Shown here piece after piece: positions 16,846-25,439 of a stretch of DNA of 64,000 nucleotides. This DNA comes from Phycisphaerales bacterium (GTDB taxonomy: Bacteria > Planctomycetota > Phycisphaerae > UBA1845 > Fen-1342). A program made the translations under genes and the position numbers. The stretch is from the NCBI GenBank assembly GCA_022839625.1, contig JALHJL010000007.1, positions 44,737-108,736 on the forward strand. Reading direction: 5' to 3'. The notes under the pieces were generated by a model that did not search any database, was not told where the DNA came from, and worked only from the letters and a program-made list of their open reading frames with translations. Position 1 is the stretch's first letter, and the number at the start of each line of letters is the position of its first letter.

Positions 16846-17565
16846 TTACGGCCTGATCTCAATCCCGACCACGCTCGACTGGCTGTGCCCGAAGCGGACC
16901 GCGCGGCTCTCGGAGCGCACCCGGCTGTCGGCGCTCCGCAGGACTCCGCTCGAGCTCAGCCCCACACCGTTCGCCTTTGCCTGCGCGAAGTACCGGGCGT
17001 CGCTGTCCACAACCGTCATGCTCCGGGCGTGGCCGCCATACGTGACCGCGACGGAGTCGCTGTCGCTACGGGCGCTGCCGCCGATGTAGCCGCGGCTGCC
17101 GGCCCGGCTGTCGCTGATCGCGGTGCCCCAGTGGCTCAGGGCGGTCGAGGTCGAGCGGCTGCGGGCATGTCCGAAGAACAAACCGTCGCTGTCGGCTTCG
17201 CTGTTGCTGATGGCCAGGCCGCCGAGCGCCACCGCGATGCTCTCGCTGTCCGCGACGGCGGTCCCGCCGAAGAGCCCGCGTGCGTCGGCCCGCGAGTTAC
17301 TGATGGCAACGCCGCGGTCCGCCGTCGCGACCGCCCGGCTGTCCGCATAGCCGCGGCCGGTGCCGATCGCGGTGCTGTTGGCCACCGCTCGGCCGCCGTT
17401 GGTCGCACCGGCGATGGCCAGCGAGCTGCTGTTGCCGACCGCGACGGCCGTGGCCGACGCGCTGCCGCCGTTCGAGCTGGTCGAGACCGCGACCGCTTCG
17501 CCCGCGAGTACCGCGGAGGCCGTCAGGAGGCCGAGGACTGCGCTAGCTGCATTGAGGCGTTTCAT
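16846..17565 (-). CDS. Secreted Ser/Ala/Gly-rich repeat protein
   Basis: A 239-residue protein with a signal peptide (MKRLNAASAVLGLLTASAVLA, cut about residue 21) and a body built almost wholly of degenerate repeats of about 35 residues, each alternating small residues in an S-x-A-V-A or A-x-S-x-S pattern with a Gly-Gly turn. This pattern suggests a beta-helix or beta-roll, somewhat like the head repeats of trimeric adhesins, but no anchor domain follows. AAGGAG lies six nucleotides before ATG 17565. It is divergent from an ECF sigma gene starting 152 nt away and could be part of its regulon. Function unknown. Confidence 0.75.
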   Translation of the reverse strand: MKRLNAASAVLGLLTASAVLAGEAVAVSTSSNGGSASATAVAVGNSSSLAIAGATNGGRAVANSTAIGTGRGYADSRAVATADRGVAISNSRADARGLFGGTAVADSESIAVALGGLAISNSEADSDGLFFGHARSRSTSTALSHWGTAISDSRAGSRGYIGGSARSDSDSVAVTYGGHARSMTVVDSDARYFAQAKANGVGLSSSGVLRSADSRVRSESRAVRFGHSQSSVVGIEIRP

Positions 17566-17717
17566 GGCGTTCTCCTTATGAATCCGGTCGCCGTAACCTG
17601 GTCGCCGGATCGTGTTCCGCGGATTGGACGTGAGCGGCGGCGGGTTTATTCACGGACGAGCGGGAAATCGGCCGGCGGAGCGGTTATCGTGTTGCGCGGA
17701 TTTTTCTTCGGATTTCC

Positions 17718-18332
17718 GTGAATACGGGTCCACCCTTGATCGTCGAAACACTGGAATTGCGCCTGGTGGAGCAAGCGGCGGCCGGCGACCGGCAGGCCCG
17801 GCAGGCACTGTTTGAGCGTTTTCGCGACACGGCGTATCGGGTCGCCCTCCGTGTCACCGGCCGGCCGGAGGACGCCCTCGACGTGGTTCAGGACAGCTTC
17901 ATTCGTGCGTTCGAGCGGCTCGGCAGCTTCCAGCGAGAGGCCGGGTTTCAGACTTGGCTGCTGCGGATCGTCACCAATCGGGCACTGGACGTGCTGCGGT
18001 CGCGCAAGGTCCGGCTCGCCATCCCGCTCGACGAGGGCGAGGATCGGCCTCGGTACGAGCCCGCGGCCGCCAACCCGGAGGACCTGCCCGGTGCAGACCT
18101 GGAGCGTGCGGAGCTGGCGGAGCGGCTGCGACGGGCGATCGACAGTCTGACGCCCGACCAGCGGGCCGTCTTCGCCCTGTATGCGACCGGCGACCTGACG
18201 TACGCCCAGATCGCCGAGGCACTCGGGATACCGATCGGAACCGTGATGAGCCGGCTCTATCATGCCCGGCGGCGGTTACACGAGATGTTACCGGACCTGG
18301 CGCCGACCGCCGGCGTCGCAGAGAATATATGA
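17718..18332 (+). CDS. ECF-type RNA polymerase sigma factor
   Basis: A 204-residue extracytoplasmic-function sigma factor. Region 2 (about residues 25-95) contains DALDVVQDSFIRAFERL and the W-containing AGFQTWLLRIVTNRALD; region 4 (about 140-190) contains LTYAQIAEALGIPIGTVMSRLYHARRRLHEML, the -35-recognising HTH. GTG start at 17718. The downstream gene, 68 nt away, looks like its anti-sigma partner, followed by a secreted protein, which gives a three-gene signalling unit. No sigma1 or sigma3 regions, as expected for the class. Target promoter unknown. Confidence 0.92.
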   Translation: MNTGPPLIVETLELRLVEQAAAGDRQARQALFERFRDTAYRVALRVTGRPEDALDVVQDSFIRAFERLGSFQREAGFQTWLLRIVTNRALDVLRSRKVRLAIPLDEGEDRPRYEPAAANPEDLPGADLERAELAERLRRAIDSLTPDQRAVFALYATGDLTYAQIAEALGIPIGTVMSRLYHARRRLHEMLPDLAPTAGVAENI

Positions 18333-18400
18333 AGCTCCGTAGCCGTCGATAGTTGTGGCGGTGCCAGGTGCCGACAGCGGCGCACCGCGCGAGGAACGCC

Positions 18401-18919
18401 ATGAACCAGCCACATGAGAGCTTGGACGCCGCTTTGCGGGCCGCCGCCGCCGGTCGCTGGGACGCGCTCACGCCCGACCAGGTGGACCGCTTGGAGTGTG
18501 TGCTGAACCAGGAGCCCGCGGTTGCGGAACGGTTGGCTGGTCAGAAGGCGCGCCCGGAGCCGCACCTCGATCAGGTGCTCGCCGACCTCGATCGACGCGC
18601 CCAACCGACGCCGCGCGCCTGGCAGGATGTCTGGCGGCACATCGAGGCTGCGGCCCCGAGAACGGCCGGCCGCCGCCCCGGCGCGCTCTCGCCGCGCGTG
18701 GTCCGCCTGTGGCGACCGCTGGCGGCGGCGGCGGCGTGCCTGTTGCTGACGGTGTTCTGGACGCTGAGGCCCTCCGCCCCCGAGGCATGGCCGCTGCAAT
18801 TGGCGACGAACGTGGAGATCAATGAGCTCGAGGTGTCGGAGGACGCGACGACGTTCGTGTTTGCGACGGGGGCCAGGAACGACGTCCAGGTCATCTGGGT
18901 CCTCGAGGATCAGGGCTGA
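18401..18919 (+). CDS. Putative membrane-bound anti-sigma factor
   Basis: A 172-residue protein with a cytoplasmic N-terminal helical region (about residues 1-105), one membrane span (PLAAAAACLLLTVFWTL, about residues 107-124) and a short outer segment. It lacks the Cys/His zinc motif of ZAS-type anti-sigma factors; the call rests on its position directly after an ECF sigma gene and its topology. ATG 18401 has GAGGAA upstream; the frame extends to 18353 without a better start. Likely cotranscribed with the sigma gene and with the secreted protein gene 23 nt downstream. Confidence 0.65.
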   Translation: MNQPHESLDAALRAAAAGRWDALTPDQVDRLECVLNQEPAVAERLAGQKARPEPHLDQVLADLDRRAQPTPRAWQDVWRHIEAAAPRTAGRRPGALSPRVVRLWRPLAAAAACLLLTVFWTLRPSAPEAWPLQLATNVEINELEVSEDATTFVFATGARNDVQVIWVLEDQG

Positions 18920-18942
18920 ACCGCCGACGTGGAGGAACGAAA

Positions 18943-19404
18943 ATGCCTGCGTTGCGTTGGTGCATCGTAGCGGCGCTGCTTGCCAGTCTTGCGGCCACGA
19001 CGGTCTGCGTAGCGCAGCCGGCGCAGGAGCGCAAGTCCGCCGACATCCAGGTCTGGGCCATCCGCGCCACGACGAAGAACAAGGAAATCTCGCCCGAGCT
19101 GCGCGACCTGGCCGAGAAGCTCAAGAAGGAATTCAAGTTCACCGGCTTCAAGCTCGAGCAGCGGTCCTCCGGAAACGCCGCGATCGGAAAGGCGTACAGC
19201 ACGTCGCTCCCCGGCGGCTACCGGGCGAACGTGACGCCCAAGAGCAACGACGGCCGGCGGGTGCAGCTCCAGGTCGAGGTGTTCCACGGCAAGGACCGCA
19301 AGCTGAACGCCACCGTCACCGTCCGATCCGGCCAGTTCCAGCTCTTCGGCGGCCTGTCGCTGGACGGCGGCGACCAGTTGATCCTCGCCGTCTCGGGGCG
19401 GTGA
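18943..19404 (+). CDS. Small secreted protein in sigma/anti-sigma operon
   Basis: A 153-residue protein with a clear signal peptide (CIVAALLASLAATTVCVA, cut near AQPAQ). The mature part is Lys-rich, predicted mixed helix and beta, and ends in a beta-rich segment (LQVEVFHGKDRKLNATVTV, FQLFGGLSLDGGDQLILAVSG). No family was recognised. GAGGAA precedes ATG 18943. It is the third gene of the ECF sigma operon, so it may be the sensed or effector envelope component; this is inference from position. Confidence 0.7.
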   Translation: MPALRWCIVAALLASLAATTVCVAQPAQERKSADIQVWAIRATTKNKEISPELRDLAEKLKKEFKFTGFKLEQRSSGNAAIGKAYSTSLPGGYRANVTPKSNDGRRVQLQVEVFHGKDRKLNATVTVRSGQFQLFGGLSLDGGDQLILAVSGR

Positions 19405-19513
19405 CCGGCGGGCCATAGCCGGCTGCCGTGCCGACGGTCGCCACACGCGACTCGGCGCGGCGGCTGGCCGACGTTCCGAACGCGAAGCGCCGGCGAGCGC
19501 AACCGATGGGGGC

Positions 19514-19541
19514 TTGACATTTCACAAATCTGTTATATACT
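19514..19541 (+). promoter_or_regulatory. Sigma-70 promoter of the toxin-antitoxin operon
   Basis: A perfect TTGACA at 19514-19519 and TATACT at 19536-19541, separated by 16 nt. It lies in the least GC-rich stretch of the area, about 135 nt before the toxin start. Confidence 0.7.
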
Positions 19542-19554
19542 ACGTATGACATAA
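19533..19554. promoter_or_regulatory. Candidate autoregulatory operator
   Basis: A 22-bp imperfect palindrome centred on ACGT (TTAT arms at the outer ends; 16 of 22 positions symmetrical) overlaps the -10 box of the promoter at 19514-19541. The XRE-domain antitoxin encoded downstream is the obvious candidate ligand. Confidence 0.5.
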
Positions 19555-19676
19555 CGGTGGCCGAGCCCCCGGCCGAGTCGGAACACGACGGGGACGAGCA
19601 GGAAGCGGTTGCCATGGGTGTTCCGCGTTGACGTTACGATACACATGCGCCGGGCCCGTCCCGGGGAGGTGTGTCT

Positions 19677-19985
19677 ATGCACGTTCGCGCGGAACTGCAC
19701 CCCGACGCCGTCTGGGAGCTGCGGCACACGTGTACGCCGGCCGAAGCGGCCGACTTCTTCTGCGAGTTGGACCGTGTTTGCAGCGACCCGATCCGCCATT
19801 CGGAGCTGTTCCATGACGGCACGGTCAGCCGATATGTGCTCCGGCGATTCTCGTTCGGGACGGCGGTCGAGAAGATCGCGGTCTTTCACTACGACGGCAA
19901 CGTCGTGCGGGTGCTGAGATGCCGACCGGCAAAGCCCAAACGGCTGCGAAAACCTCGCGAACCAGGCGCCCCAGGGGGGCCTTAG
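19677..19985 (+). CDS. RelE/HigB-like toxin (putative)
   Basis: A 102-residue basic protein whose size, position and pattern fit a RelE/HigB-type mRNA interferase: an N-terminal strand, two helices (PAEAADFFCELDRVCSDPIRH), then strands (SRYVLRRF, EKIAVFHYDGNVVRVLRCRP). The similarity is weak, so the family is tentative. ATG 19677 follows GGGGAGG at 19663-19669 by seven nucleotides. The C-terminus (KPKRLRKPREPGAPGGP) is Pro/Arg-rich and overlaps 67 nt of the antitoxin gene in another frame, an unusually long overlap. Confidence 0.55.
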   Translation: MHVRAELHPDAVWELRHTCTPAEAADFFCELDRVCSDPIRHSELFHDGTVSRYVLRRFSFGTAVEKIAVFHYDGNVVRVLRCRPAKPKRLRKPREPGAPGGP

Positions 19986-20377
19986 GCGTCGCCGCCCGCC
20001 GAGTCCTGTCCAAGCCGGTGTACGTCATGCGGAACAACCGCCCGACGCACGTGCTCCTGCGGATCGACGAGTACGAGGAGCTGCTGAACCTGCTCGAAGC
20101 CCGCGAGTTGGGGGCCAAGCTCGATGATCCCGCCACGAAGTGGGTGCCCGCCGAGAAGGTCGCAATGCAGATGGCGGGGAGCTGGCTCGCCGAGGCCCGG
20201 AAGAAGGCCGGCCTGACGCAGAAACAGCTTGCGGACCGCGTCGGCGTGCCGCAATCGCAAATCTCCCGCCTCGAGAAGAGCCCCGAGCGCACGACTGTCC
20301 GCACCATGAAGCGCCTCGCCGCCGCCTTGGGCGTGAATATCTCAGCGCTGATGGCGTTTGGGGAGCGGACGCGATAG
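19919..20377 (+). CDS. Antitoxin with fused Phd/YefM-like and XRE domains
   Basis: A 152-residue protein with two DNA-binding modules. Residues about 30-62 (SKPVYVMRNNRPTHVLLRID, then EYEELLNLLEA) match the core of Phd/YefM antitoxins. Residues about 88-145 form an XRE helix-turn-helix (ARKKAGLTQKQLADRVGVPQ, SQISRLEKSPERTTVRTMKRLAAALG) as in HigA antitoxins. It overlaps the upstream toxin gene, which suggests coupled translation. By analogy with both families it should neutralise the toxin and repress the operon; the palindrome at 19533-19554 is a candidate site. Which part contacts the toxin is unknown. Confidence 0.75.
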   Translation: MPTGKAQTAAKTSRTRRPRGALGVAARRVLSKPVYVMRNNRPTHVLLRIDEYEELLNLLEARELGAKLDDPATKWVPAEKVAMQMAGSWLAEARKKAGLTQKQLADRVGVPQSQISRLEKSPERTTVRTMKRLAAALGVNISALMAFGERTR

Positions 20378-20471
20378 CTGGAAGACCGTCTGCCGTTTGG
20401 CGGCATGGTGCGCACCGTGTCCACGAGGGGGTTTCCGCCGCCGGCGTCCTGCGCGGTATAACACCGCCGCC

Positions 20472-21689
20472 ATGGACACGACCGTGCTGCTCGTTTTCGT
20501 CTTTGTCTATGCGGGCATGATCCTCGGCGGCATTCCCGGTTGGGCGCTGGACCGCACCGGCGTCGCCCTCCTCGGCGCGATCTTCCTCCTGGTGAGCGAG
20601 CGCGTCAGCCCGCAGGCCGGCTGGGACGCGATCGACGTCCCCACCGTGGCCCTGCTCTTCGGTTTGATGGTGGTGTCCGCCCAGTTCCGCCTGTGTGGAT
20701 TGTACGGAGCCATCACCCGCCGCCTGGCCGCCGCCGACCTGTCCCCCAGCACGCTGCTGCTGCTGCTGATCGGCATCGTGGCACTGTTGTCAGCGCTGCT
20801 GGCCAACGACATCGTGTGCCTCGCCGTCGCACCGCTGCTCGTCGAAGGCTGCCTCCGCCGCGGTCTCAAGCCGACCCCGTTTCTGCTCGCGCTGGCCTGC
20901 GCCTCGAACATCGGCTCCGCCGCCACGCTGATCGGCAACCCGCAGAACATGCTCATCGGCCAGAGACTACAGCTCTCCTTCGCGGGCTACTTGCTCGACG
21001 GCGCGGTGCCCGCCGTCCTCGGCTGCTTCGCAACGTGGTGGATCGTCCGCCGGCAGGTGCGCGGCGACTGGCACGAGCCGCGCCGGCGCATCCACGTACC
21101 CAGTCCGGTCCTGAACCGCTGGCAGACGAGCAAAGGTGTGCTGGTCTTGCTCTGTCTGGTGGCCGCTTTCCTGTTCAGCCCCTGGCCACGCGACGTGCTG
21201 GCGATGGGCGCCGCCGGCTGGCTGCTCCTCAGCCGGCGCATGCACTCGCACAAGATGCTCGGTCAGGTGGACTGGCAGCTTCTGGTGCTTTTTGGCGGGC
21301 TCTTCATCGTCAACCACGCGCTGGCGGAATCAGGTATGACAGCGCGGGCCCTTGCCGCTCTGCATGAGGCCGGCATTCCGCTGTCGCAACCCGCGTGGCT
21401 GTTCGCGGGCTCGGCCGTCCTCTCGAACATCGTGTCCAACGTGCCCGCCGTCATGCTGCTGTTGCCGGCCGCCACGCATCCGCAGGCCGGAGCGGTCCTC
21501 GCGCTGGCCAGCACGCTGGCGGGCAATTTCTTCATCGTCGGCAGCATCGCCAACATCATCGTCGTGGAACAAGCCGCGCGGCTCGGGGTCCCGATCACCT
21601 GGCGCCAACATGCCCGCGTCGGCGTACCGGTTACGCTCGTGAGCCTGGTTCTCGCCGCCGGCTGGTTGATGCTCCGGGCACAGATGTGA
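20472..21689 (+). CDS. Anion/ion transporter, ArsB/CitM (IT) superfamily
   Basis: A 405-residue inner-membrane protein with about 11-12 hydrophobic segments, related to the ArsB/NhaD and citrate-type permeases (ion transporter superfamily). The two family re-entrant signatures are visible: ALLANDIVCLAVAPLL with ASNIGSAATLIGNPQNMLIG in the first half, and SNIVSNVPAVMLLLP in the second. Substrate cannot be inferred; arsenite, dicarboxylate or sodium/proton exchange are all possible. ATG 20472 begins MDTTVLLVFVFVYAG; the frame is open upstream but soluble and unlike the family. It follows the antitoxin gene by 94 nt. Confidence 0.85.
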   Translation: MDTTVLLVFVFVYAGMILGGIPGWALDRTGVALLGAIFLLVSERVSPQAGWDAIDVPTVALLFGLMVVSAQFRLCGLYGAITRRLAAADLSPSTLLLLLIGIVALLSALLANDIVCLAVAPLLVEGCLRRGLKPTPFLLALACASNIGSAATLIGNPQNMLIGQRLQLSFAGYLLDGAVPAVLGCFATWWIVRRQVRGDWHEPRRRIHVPSPVLNRWQTSKGVLVLLCLVAAFLFSPWPRDVLAMGAAGWLLLSRRMHSHKMLGQVDWQLLVLFGGLFIVNHALAESGMTARALAALHEAGIPLSQPAWLFAGSAVLSNIVSNVPAVMLLLPAATHPQAGAVLALASTLAGNFFIVGSIANIIVVEQAARLGVPITWRQHARVGVPVTLVSLVLAAGWLMLRAQM

Positions 21690-21758
21690 GAGCGCCGCCG
21701 ATCGGCCTACCACGCCGACGGCCATGCCGACGCGACCGGTCAGCGGCATGGCGCCCGG

Positions 21759-23906
21759 CTACGGCTCGGGTGCCGCCGCGTCACCTGGGTCACTGAGGGC
21801 ACTGTCCGGCTCGGAAGCCGGCAGACTCGGCGGCGGGCCTTCCGGCTGCGTGGCCGGCGAAGTCGCAGGGCCCGGCGGACTTGCCGGGCTGCTGACCGGC
21901 TGGCTGACCGGCGGCGGCGCGAACTTGAACTGCGGGTGCGGGTCGGTGCGCAGCTCGAGCGTGAGATACCCGCGCGTGCCGGCCTCGTCCGGCGCCTCTT
22001 CCACGTAGACGACCCGTTGGGCCACGCGGCCGATGGCGCTTACCCGGCGAACGATTTCCAGCGGGTCAACGAACGGCAGCGGCACACGCCGCACACGGAC
22101 GATCCGGTCCCGCTCCACGAGCAGGTCGATCCAGCGGGCGTGCGGCCGTTGCGCAAGACCCTCGTGGATCTCAACCACCGGCTGCGAAGTACTGAACCGT
22201 CGCCGGTTGCAGCCGATGATCTCATCGCCGGGCCGCAGAATACCGTCGGCCGGCGAGTCGGGCGTCACCGACCGCACGAGCAGCCGCGGCCGTTCGGGAT
22301 CGACCGTGACCTGCGCCCCCAGGCGCACCTCGCCGTCGCCGGGTTGGTACTTGCGCCACCAGTCCTCGGTCAGCATGCCCGGTGCAAACCGCTCGCAGTA
22401 ATGCAGCCAGAAGGTGCCCAGGTCGCCCAGAGCCGCGGTCTGGCCGACGATGAGCGTCTCCGGCCGTTGCAGCGCCGTCCTGTTGGAGGCCCCCAGGACG
22501 CCGGCCAGTTGCGGGCCGTGGCCGTGCCGTGCGCTCAGAATCTCACGCAGCCACTGGACGTGTGACGCGACGATGAGCACGCCGTCATCGAGCGCCCAGC
22601 ACAGATGCAGCTCCCCCAGCGGCGTTTGCTCCGGCTGCGCGCCCACCAGCAGGCTCAGGTCCAGGACCTCCGCGTCCGCGTCCTCCAGGCGCATGCTCTC
22701 GATGGGTGGCAGCGGCGGCGACTGCGCGACCTTGAGCGCGAGCAGGCGGTACAACGCGAGTGTCGTGCCGAACAGGTGCGACCATTCGGTCGCAACGGCC
22801 TGAGCGTCTCGAACCGCCACCAGCACCGCCAAGGCCGGAATGGGCGGCGCCGGCAGGACACGGTTCTCCGGCATTGCCGTTCCGAGCGCGACGCACGTGG
22901 CGGAGTTCATCGCCGCCAGCAGGCGCTGCATCGATCCGGTTCCCCGCTGAAGCTGGTAGGCCACGCGGAAGATGCTGCGCTCGGGCAGGCTGGTGATGAC
23001 CTGGGCGAGCCCGGGATAGTCCACGTGGCCGGCCCACACCGCCAGCGTCGAACCTGGCAGCCGGCCCGCCAGCTCCATCAGCGACACTTCGTGCGGCGGC
23101 GTTGCTCCGGGTCCGTCGCTCACCACGCTGACGTGCAGGGTCTGGCTCGCGCGGTGTAACACCAGCAACACGTTGGATGAGCCGCGCAGGAGTTGACGCA
23201 GCTCGGGCACGCGCGACCGCGCGGGCGCGCTCGCCGCCGCCGGCCCGCCCGGCTGGTCCAGGCGGACGAAAAGCACACCGTCCGGGTCGCTCGGGGCGCG
23301 CGCGAGGAGGCGCTGATACTCTGGTTCATCCGCCAGCCGCGGCGTCTCGGCGCCCTCGAGCTGCGCCAGGACGCGCTCGAACATGCCCTCGTGGACCTGG
23401 TCACCAAACACCAGCACGTCGCCGTGCACCGCGAGCCCGACGTTGTTCGGCAGGCGATACACGGCGGTCCGGCCGCTCGTGGGCAGAGGCCGCGCCTGCC
23501 AGCTCCGGAGCAACTCGCGCCGGTCGCCCGCGGGACGGCACAGCACCACGGCATCCTGCGTATTGCGCAACCCCTCCGCGACGAACGCGACGCGTTGCGA
23601 GAAGAGGGCGTGGATGGCATCCGGCGGCGAGAGTTGCAGCGTCTGTTGCACCTGCTGGCGCCAGTGCTCGGTTTCCCGCAACGAGGCCGGCTGGCCGGCG
23701 AGCTCCGCGAGCGTCAGCCACAGTTGCGGCTCGACAAGCTGGACCAACAGGTCGTCCGCCTCGCGCAGCTCGACGAACAGCCCCACGTCCGCGGGCACCA
23801 GTCCGGCGAAGCCGTTGTCCGCGTACGCTGCACCGGCCGCGAGCAACGCCGCCGCGACGATGGCTGCTTGTCGGCCCCGGGTCGGGCCCGCGACTGCGAT
23901 CAGCAT
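21759..23906 (-). CDS. Secreted DUF3352-like protein with PDZ domain
   Basis: A 715-residue exported protein. Signal peptide at residues 1-30 (AAIVAAALLAAGAAYADNG). The long N-terminal part, starting FAGLVPADVGLFVELREADDL, resembles DUF3352-type proteins common in planctomycetes and cyanobacteria, with two alternating alpha/beta halves. A PDZ domain covers about residues 525-610 (LLVRSVTPDSPADGILRPGD then EIIGCNRRRF). The C-terminal 50 residues are Pro/Ser-rich and probably unstructured. No protease triad is seen. ATG 23906 is chosen for the signal peptide; the frame extends to 24038. It lies downstream of a sigma/anti-sigma pair in the same direction and may be controlled by it. Confidence 0.75.
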   Translation of the reverse strand: MLIAVAGPTRGRQAAIVAAALLAAGAAYADNGFAGLVPADVGLFVELREADDLLVQLVEPQLWLTLAELAGQPASLRETEHWRQQVQQTLQLSPPDAIHALFSQRVAFVAEGLRNTQDAVVLCRPAGDRRELLRSWQARPLPTSGRTAVYRLPNNVGLAVHGDVLVFGDQVHEGMFERVLAQLEGAETPRLADEPEYQRLLARAPSDPDGVLFVRLDQPGGPAAASAPARSRVPELRQLLRGSSNVLLVLHRASQTLHVSVVSDGPGATPPHEVSLMELAGRLPGSTLAVWAGHVDYPGLAQVITSLPERSIFRVAYQLQRGTGSMQRLLAAMNSATCVALGTAMPENRVLPAPPIPALAVLVAVRDAQAVATEWSHLFGTTLALYRLLALKVAQSPPLPPIESMRLEDADAEVLDLSLLVGAQPEQTPLGELHLCWALDDGVLIVASHVQWLREILSARHGHGPQLAGVLGASNRTALQRPETLIVGQTAALGDLGTFWLHYCERFAPGMLTEDWWRKYQPGDGEVRLGAQVTVDPERPRLLVRSVTPDSPADGILRPGDEIIGCNRRRFSTSQPVVEIHEGLAQRPHARWIDLLVERDRIVRVRRVPLPFVDPLEIVRRVSAIGRVAQRVVYVEEAPDEAGTRGYLTLELRTDPHPQFKFAPPPVSQPVSSPASPPGPATSPATQPEGPPPSLPASEPDSALSDPGDAAAPEP

Positions 23907-23978
23907 GGCGGATAGCCGGTTCACTGGATCAATGGTTACGGCGTGCGCTGCTAATGTGTCGACCGCGCCGGGAACGAG

Positions 23979-24010
23979 GTTGCTGAAAGAAGGGGCCGGC
24001 GGGCCTTTGC
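23979..24010 (+). repeat. MITE-like repeat, partial copy C
   Basis: CTGAAAGAAGGGG at 23979-23991 followed by CCGGCGGGCCTTTGCGGG matches the left end of copy A (8828-8920); the similarity then fades. It sits just upstream of the PDZ-protein gene. Confidence 0.4.
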
Positions 24011-24062
24011 GGGCGCACCGCGCACTCTGCCGGGGCAACGTGCGCCCCTGGTCGACCGGCTC

Positions 24063-24722
24063 CTAAATCGAGTGTACTTCATCGGCCGAGGCGCTGGGCG
24101 CAGGCTGCGGTTCGTCCTCCGGCCCGAGCGTCCCCCAGAACGCCTGCCACGGATTGACCCCCGCGATTTTCGAGGATTCCCGGGCAATGTCCTCGGGCGT
24201 CGTGATATTGAGATACTGGGCCAGGTTCTTCACGTCCGCCGTCATCCTGGCGCCACCCCGGTACATCTCCCAAATCCGGTCCTCGACGCCCTCCACGATC
24301 AGCCCGAGCACCGCGTTGTACGCCGGGTCCCCGTCCCCAGGCCACTCGTCGGTCACAGCGGCCATCGCCGGCGGGCCCGGCTCCGCAGGAGGCGCCACGG
24401 GCCGCGAATTCCAGAAGATTGCCAGCAGGAGCACGGCCGCAGCCTGCGTGAACGCCGCGGCCACCAGCGCCACGCGGCGCAAGGGGAAGCGTACCGTCCG
24501 CGACCGGCCGATGTCCTGCATCACGCGCTGCGTGAAGCTCGGCGACAGCTCCGGTACGTGCGGATCGGATGCGATCACGTGCCCGATGGTCTCCATCATC
24601 GCCAGCGTCTGCTGGCAGCGGCGGCAGCGCAAGCGATGCGCATCGAACTCCAGCCGCAGCGACCCGGCCAGATGCCCGTCCAGGTAGGCGTCGAACAGTT
24701 GTTCGCAATCCGAGCAATTCAT
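24063..24722 (-). CDS. Anti-sigma factor with zinc-finger (ZAS/HC2) domain
   Basis: A 219-residue single-span membrane protein. The N-terminal anti-sigma zinc domain contains Cys3 and Cys6 (MNCSDCEQLFDAYLDGHL), His29 and Cys33/Cys36 (AHRLRCRRCQQ). One membrane helix, about residues 85-105 (VALVAAAFTQAAAVLLLAIFW), separates it from an acidic outer domain. ATG 24722 lies 7 nt after the stop of the ECF sigma gene, so the two are cotranscribed. It should hold the sigma factor at the membrane until a signal arrives. Confidence 0.88.
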   Translation of the reverse strand: MNCSDCEQLFDAYLDGHLAGSLRLEFDAHRLRCRRCQQTLAMMETIGHVIASDPHVPELSPSFTQRVMQDIGRSRTVRFPLRRVALVAAAFTQAAAVLLLAIFWNSRPVAPPAEPGPPAMAAVTDEWPGDGDPAYNAVLGLIVEGVEDRIWEMYRGGARMTADVKNLAQYLNITTPEDIARESSKIAGVNPWQAFWGTLGPEDEPQPAPSASADEVHSI

Positions 24723-24729
24723 GGCTCAC

Positions 24730-25329
24730 TCACGCGTAGTGCGAATCACTCAAGAAGTCCAAGGCCATCCAGTCGTCCACCAGTTCGGCACTGAGCGCCT
24801 CGCGCAGCTTGGCCCGCGCCCGGTGCAAGTGGCTCTTCACGGTCACCGTCGGCATATTCAGTACCCGGCCGATGTCCTCGCAGCTCTTGCCCTCGCGGTA
24901 GAACAGCAACACCGATGTCCGTTGCTGCGGCTTGAGCTGCTCGACCGCCGCCCAGATCGCATCGCGCAGCCGCCGGGCTTCCTCGCTGTTGGCGAGCGTG
25001 CGCGGCGCGTCCGGCTCGGGCCGCCCGATCCGCGAGAAGTCGACTTCCGCGCCGCTGGCCTTGCGCCGGCGGAGCTGGTTCAGGCACAGGCGATAGGCGA
25101 TCGTGAAGAGCCAGGTGCTGAATGCGTACTTCTCCGAATAGCTGTCCAGGGCTTCGTACGCCTTGACGAACGCGGCCTGACAGATGTCCTCGGCTTCGTG
25201 GTGGTCGCGGATCATCCGCCAGACGAAAGCGAACAGGCGCTCCTTGTACGTGTCGACGAGGGCGCGGAATGCCTCGGCGCTGCCCCGCTTGGCGCGATTG
25301 ACTAGTCGCGTTTCCTCATTGCGGGGCAT
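24730..25329 (-). CDS. ECF-type RNA polymerase sigma factor
   Basis: A 199-residue sigma-70 family protein with region 2 (about residues 15-85: EAEDICQAAFVKAYEAL, FSTWLFTIAYRLCLNQLRRR) and region 4 (about 130-185: SCEDIGRVLNMPTVTVKSHLHRARAKL, given here as its key segments SCEDIGRVLNMP and TVTVKSHLHRARAKL). ATG 25329 gives the usual MPRNEETRLVNRAKRGSAEA start; the frame runs further up to 25386. It is followed at once by its ZAS anti-sigma factor. Divergent from smpB, with 110 nt between. Confidence 0.92.
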   Translation of the reverse strand: MPRNEETRLVNRAKRGSAEAFRALVDTYKERLFAFVWRMIRDHHEAEDICQAAFVKAYEALDSYSEKYAFSTWLFTIAYRLCLNQLRRRKASGAEVDFSRIGRPEPDAPRTLANSEEARRLRDAIWAAVEQLKPQQRTSVLLFYREGKSCEDIGRVLNMPTVTVKSHLHRARAKLREALSAELVDDWMALDFLSDSHYA

Positions 25330-25439
25330 GGCCGCTTTCGTCGCTACGGGCCTCAATGCACCCACGTCACACCGCCTTGTACCCATCGGGGGGTACGCAG
25401 TTGCAGCAACACACTTCCGCGCTTAAATTTAGCTGCAAC

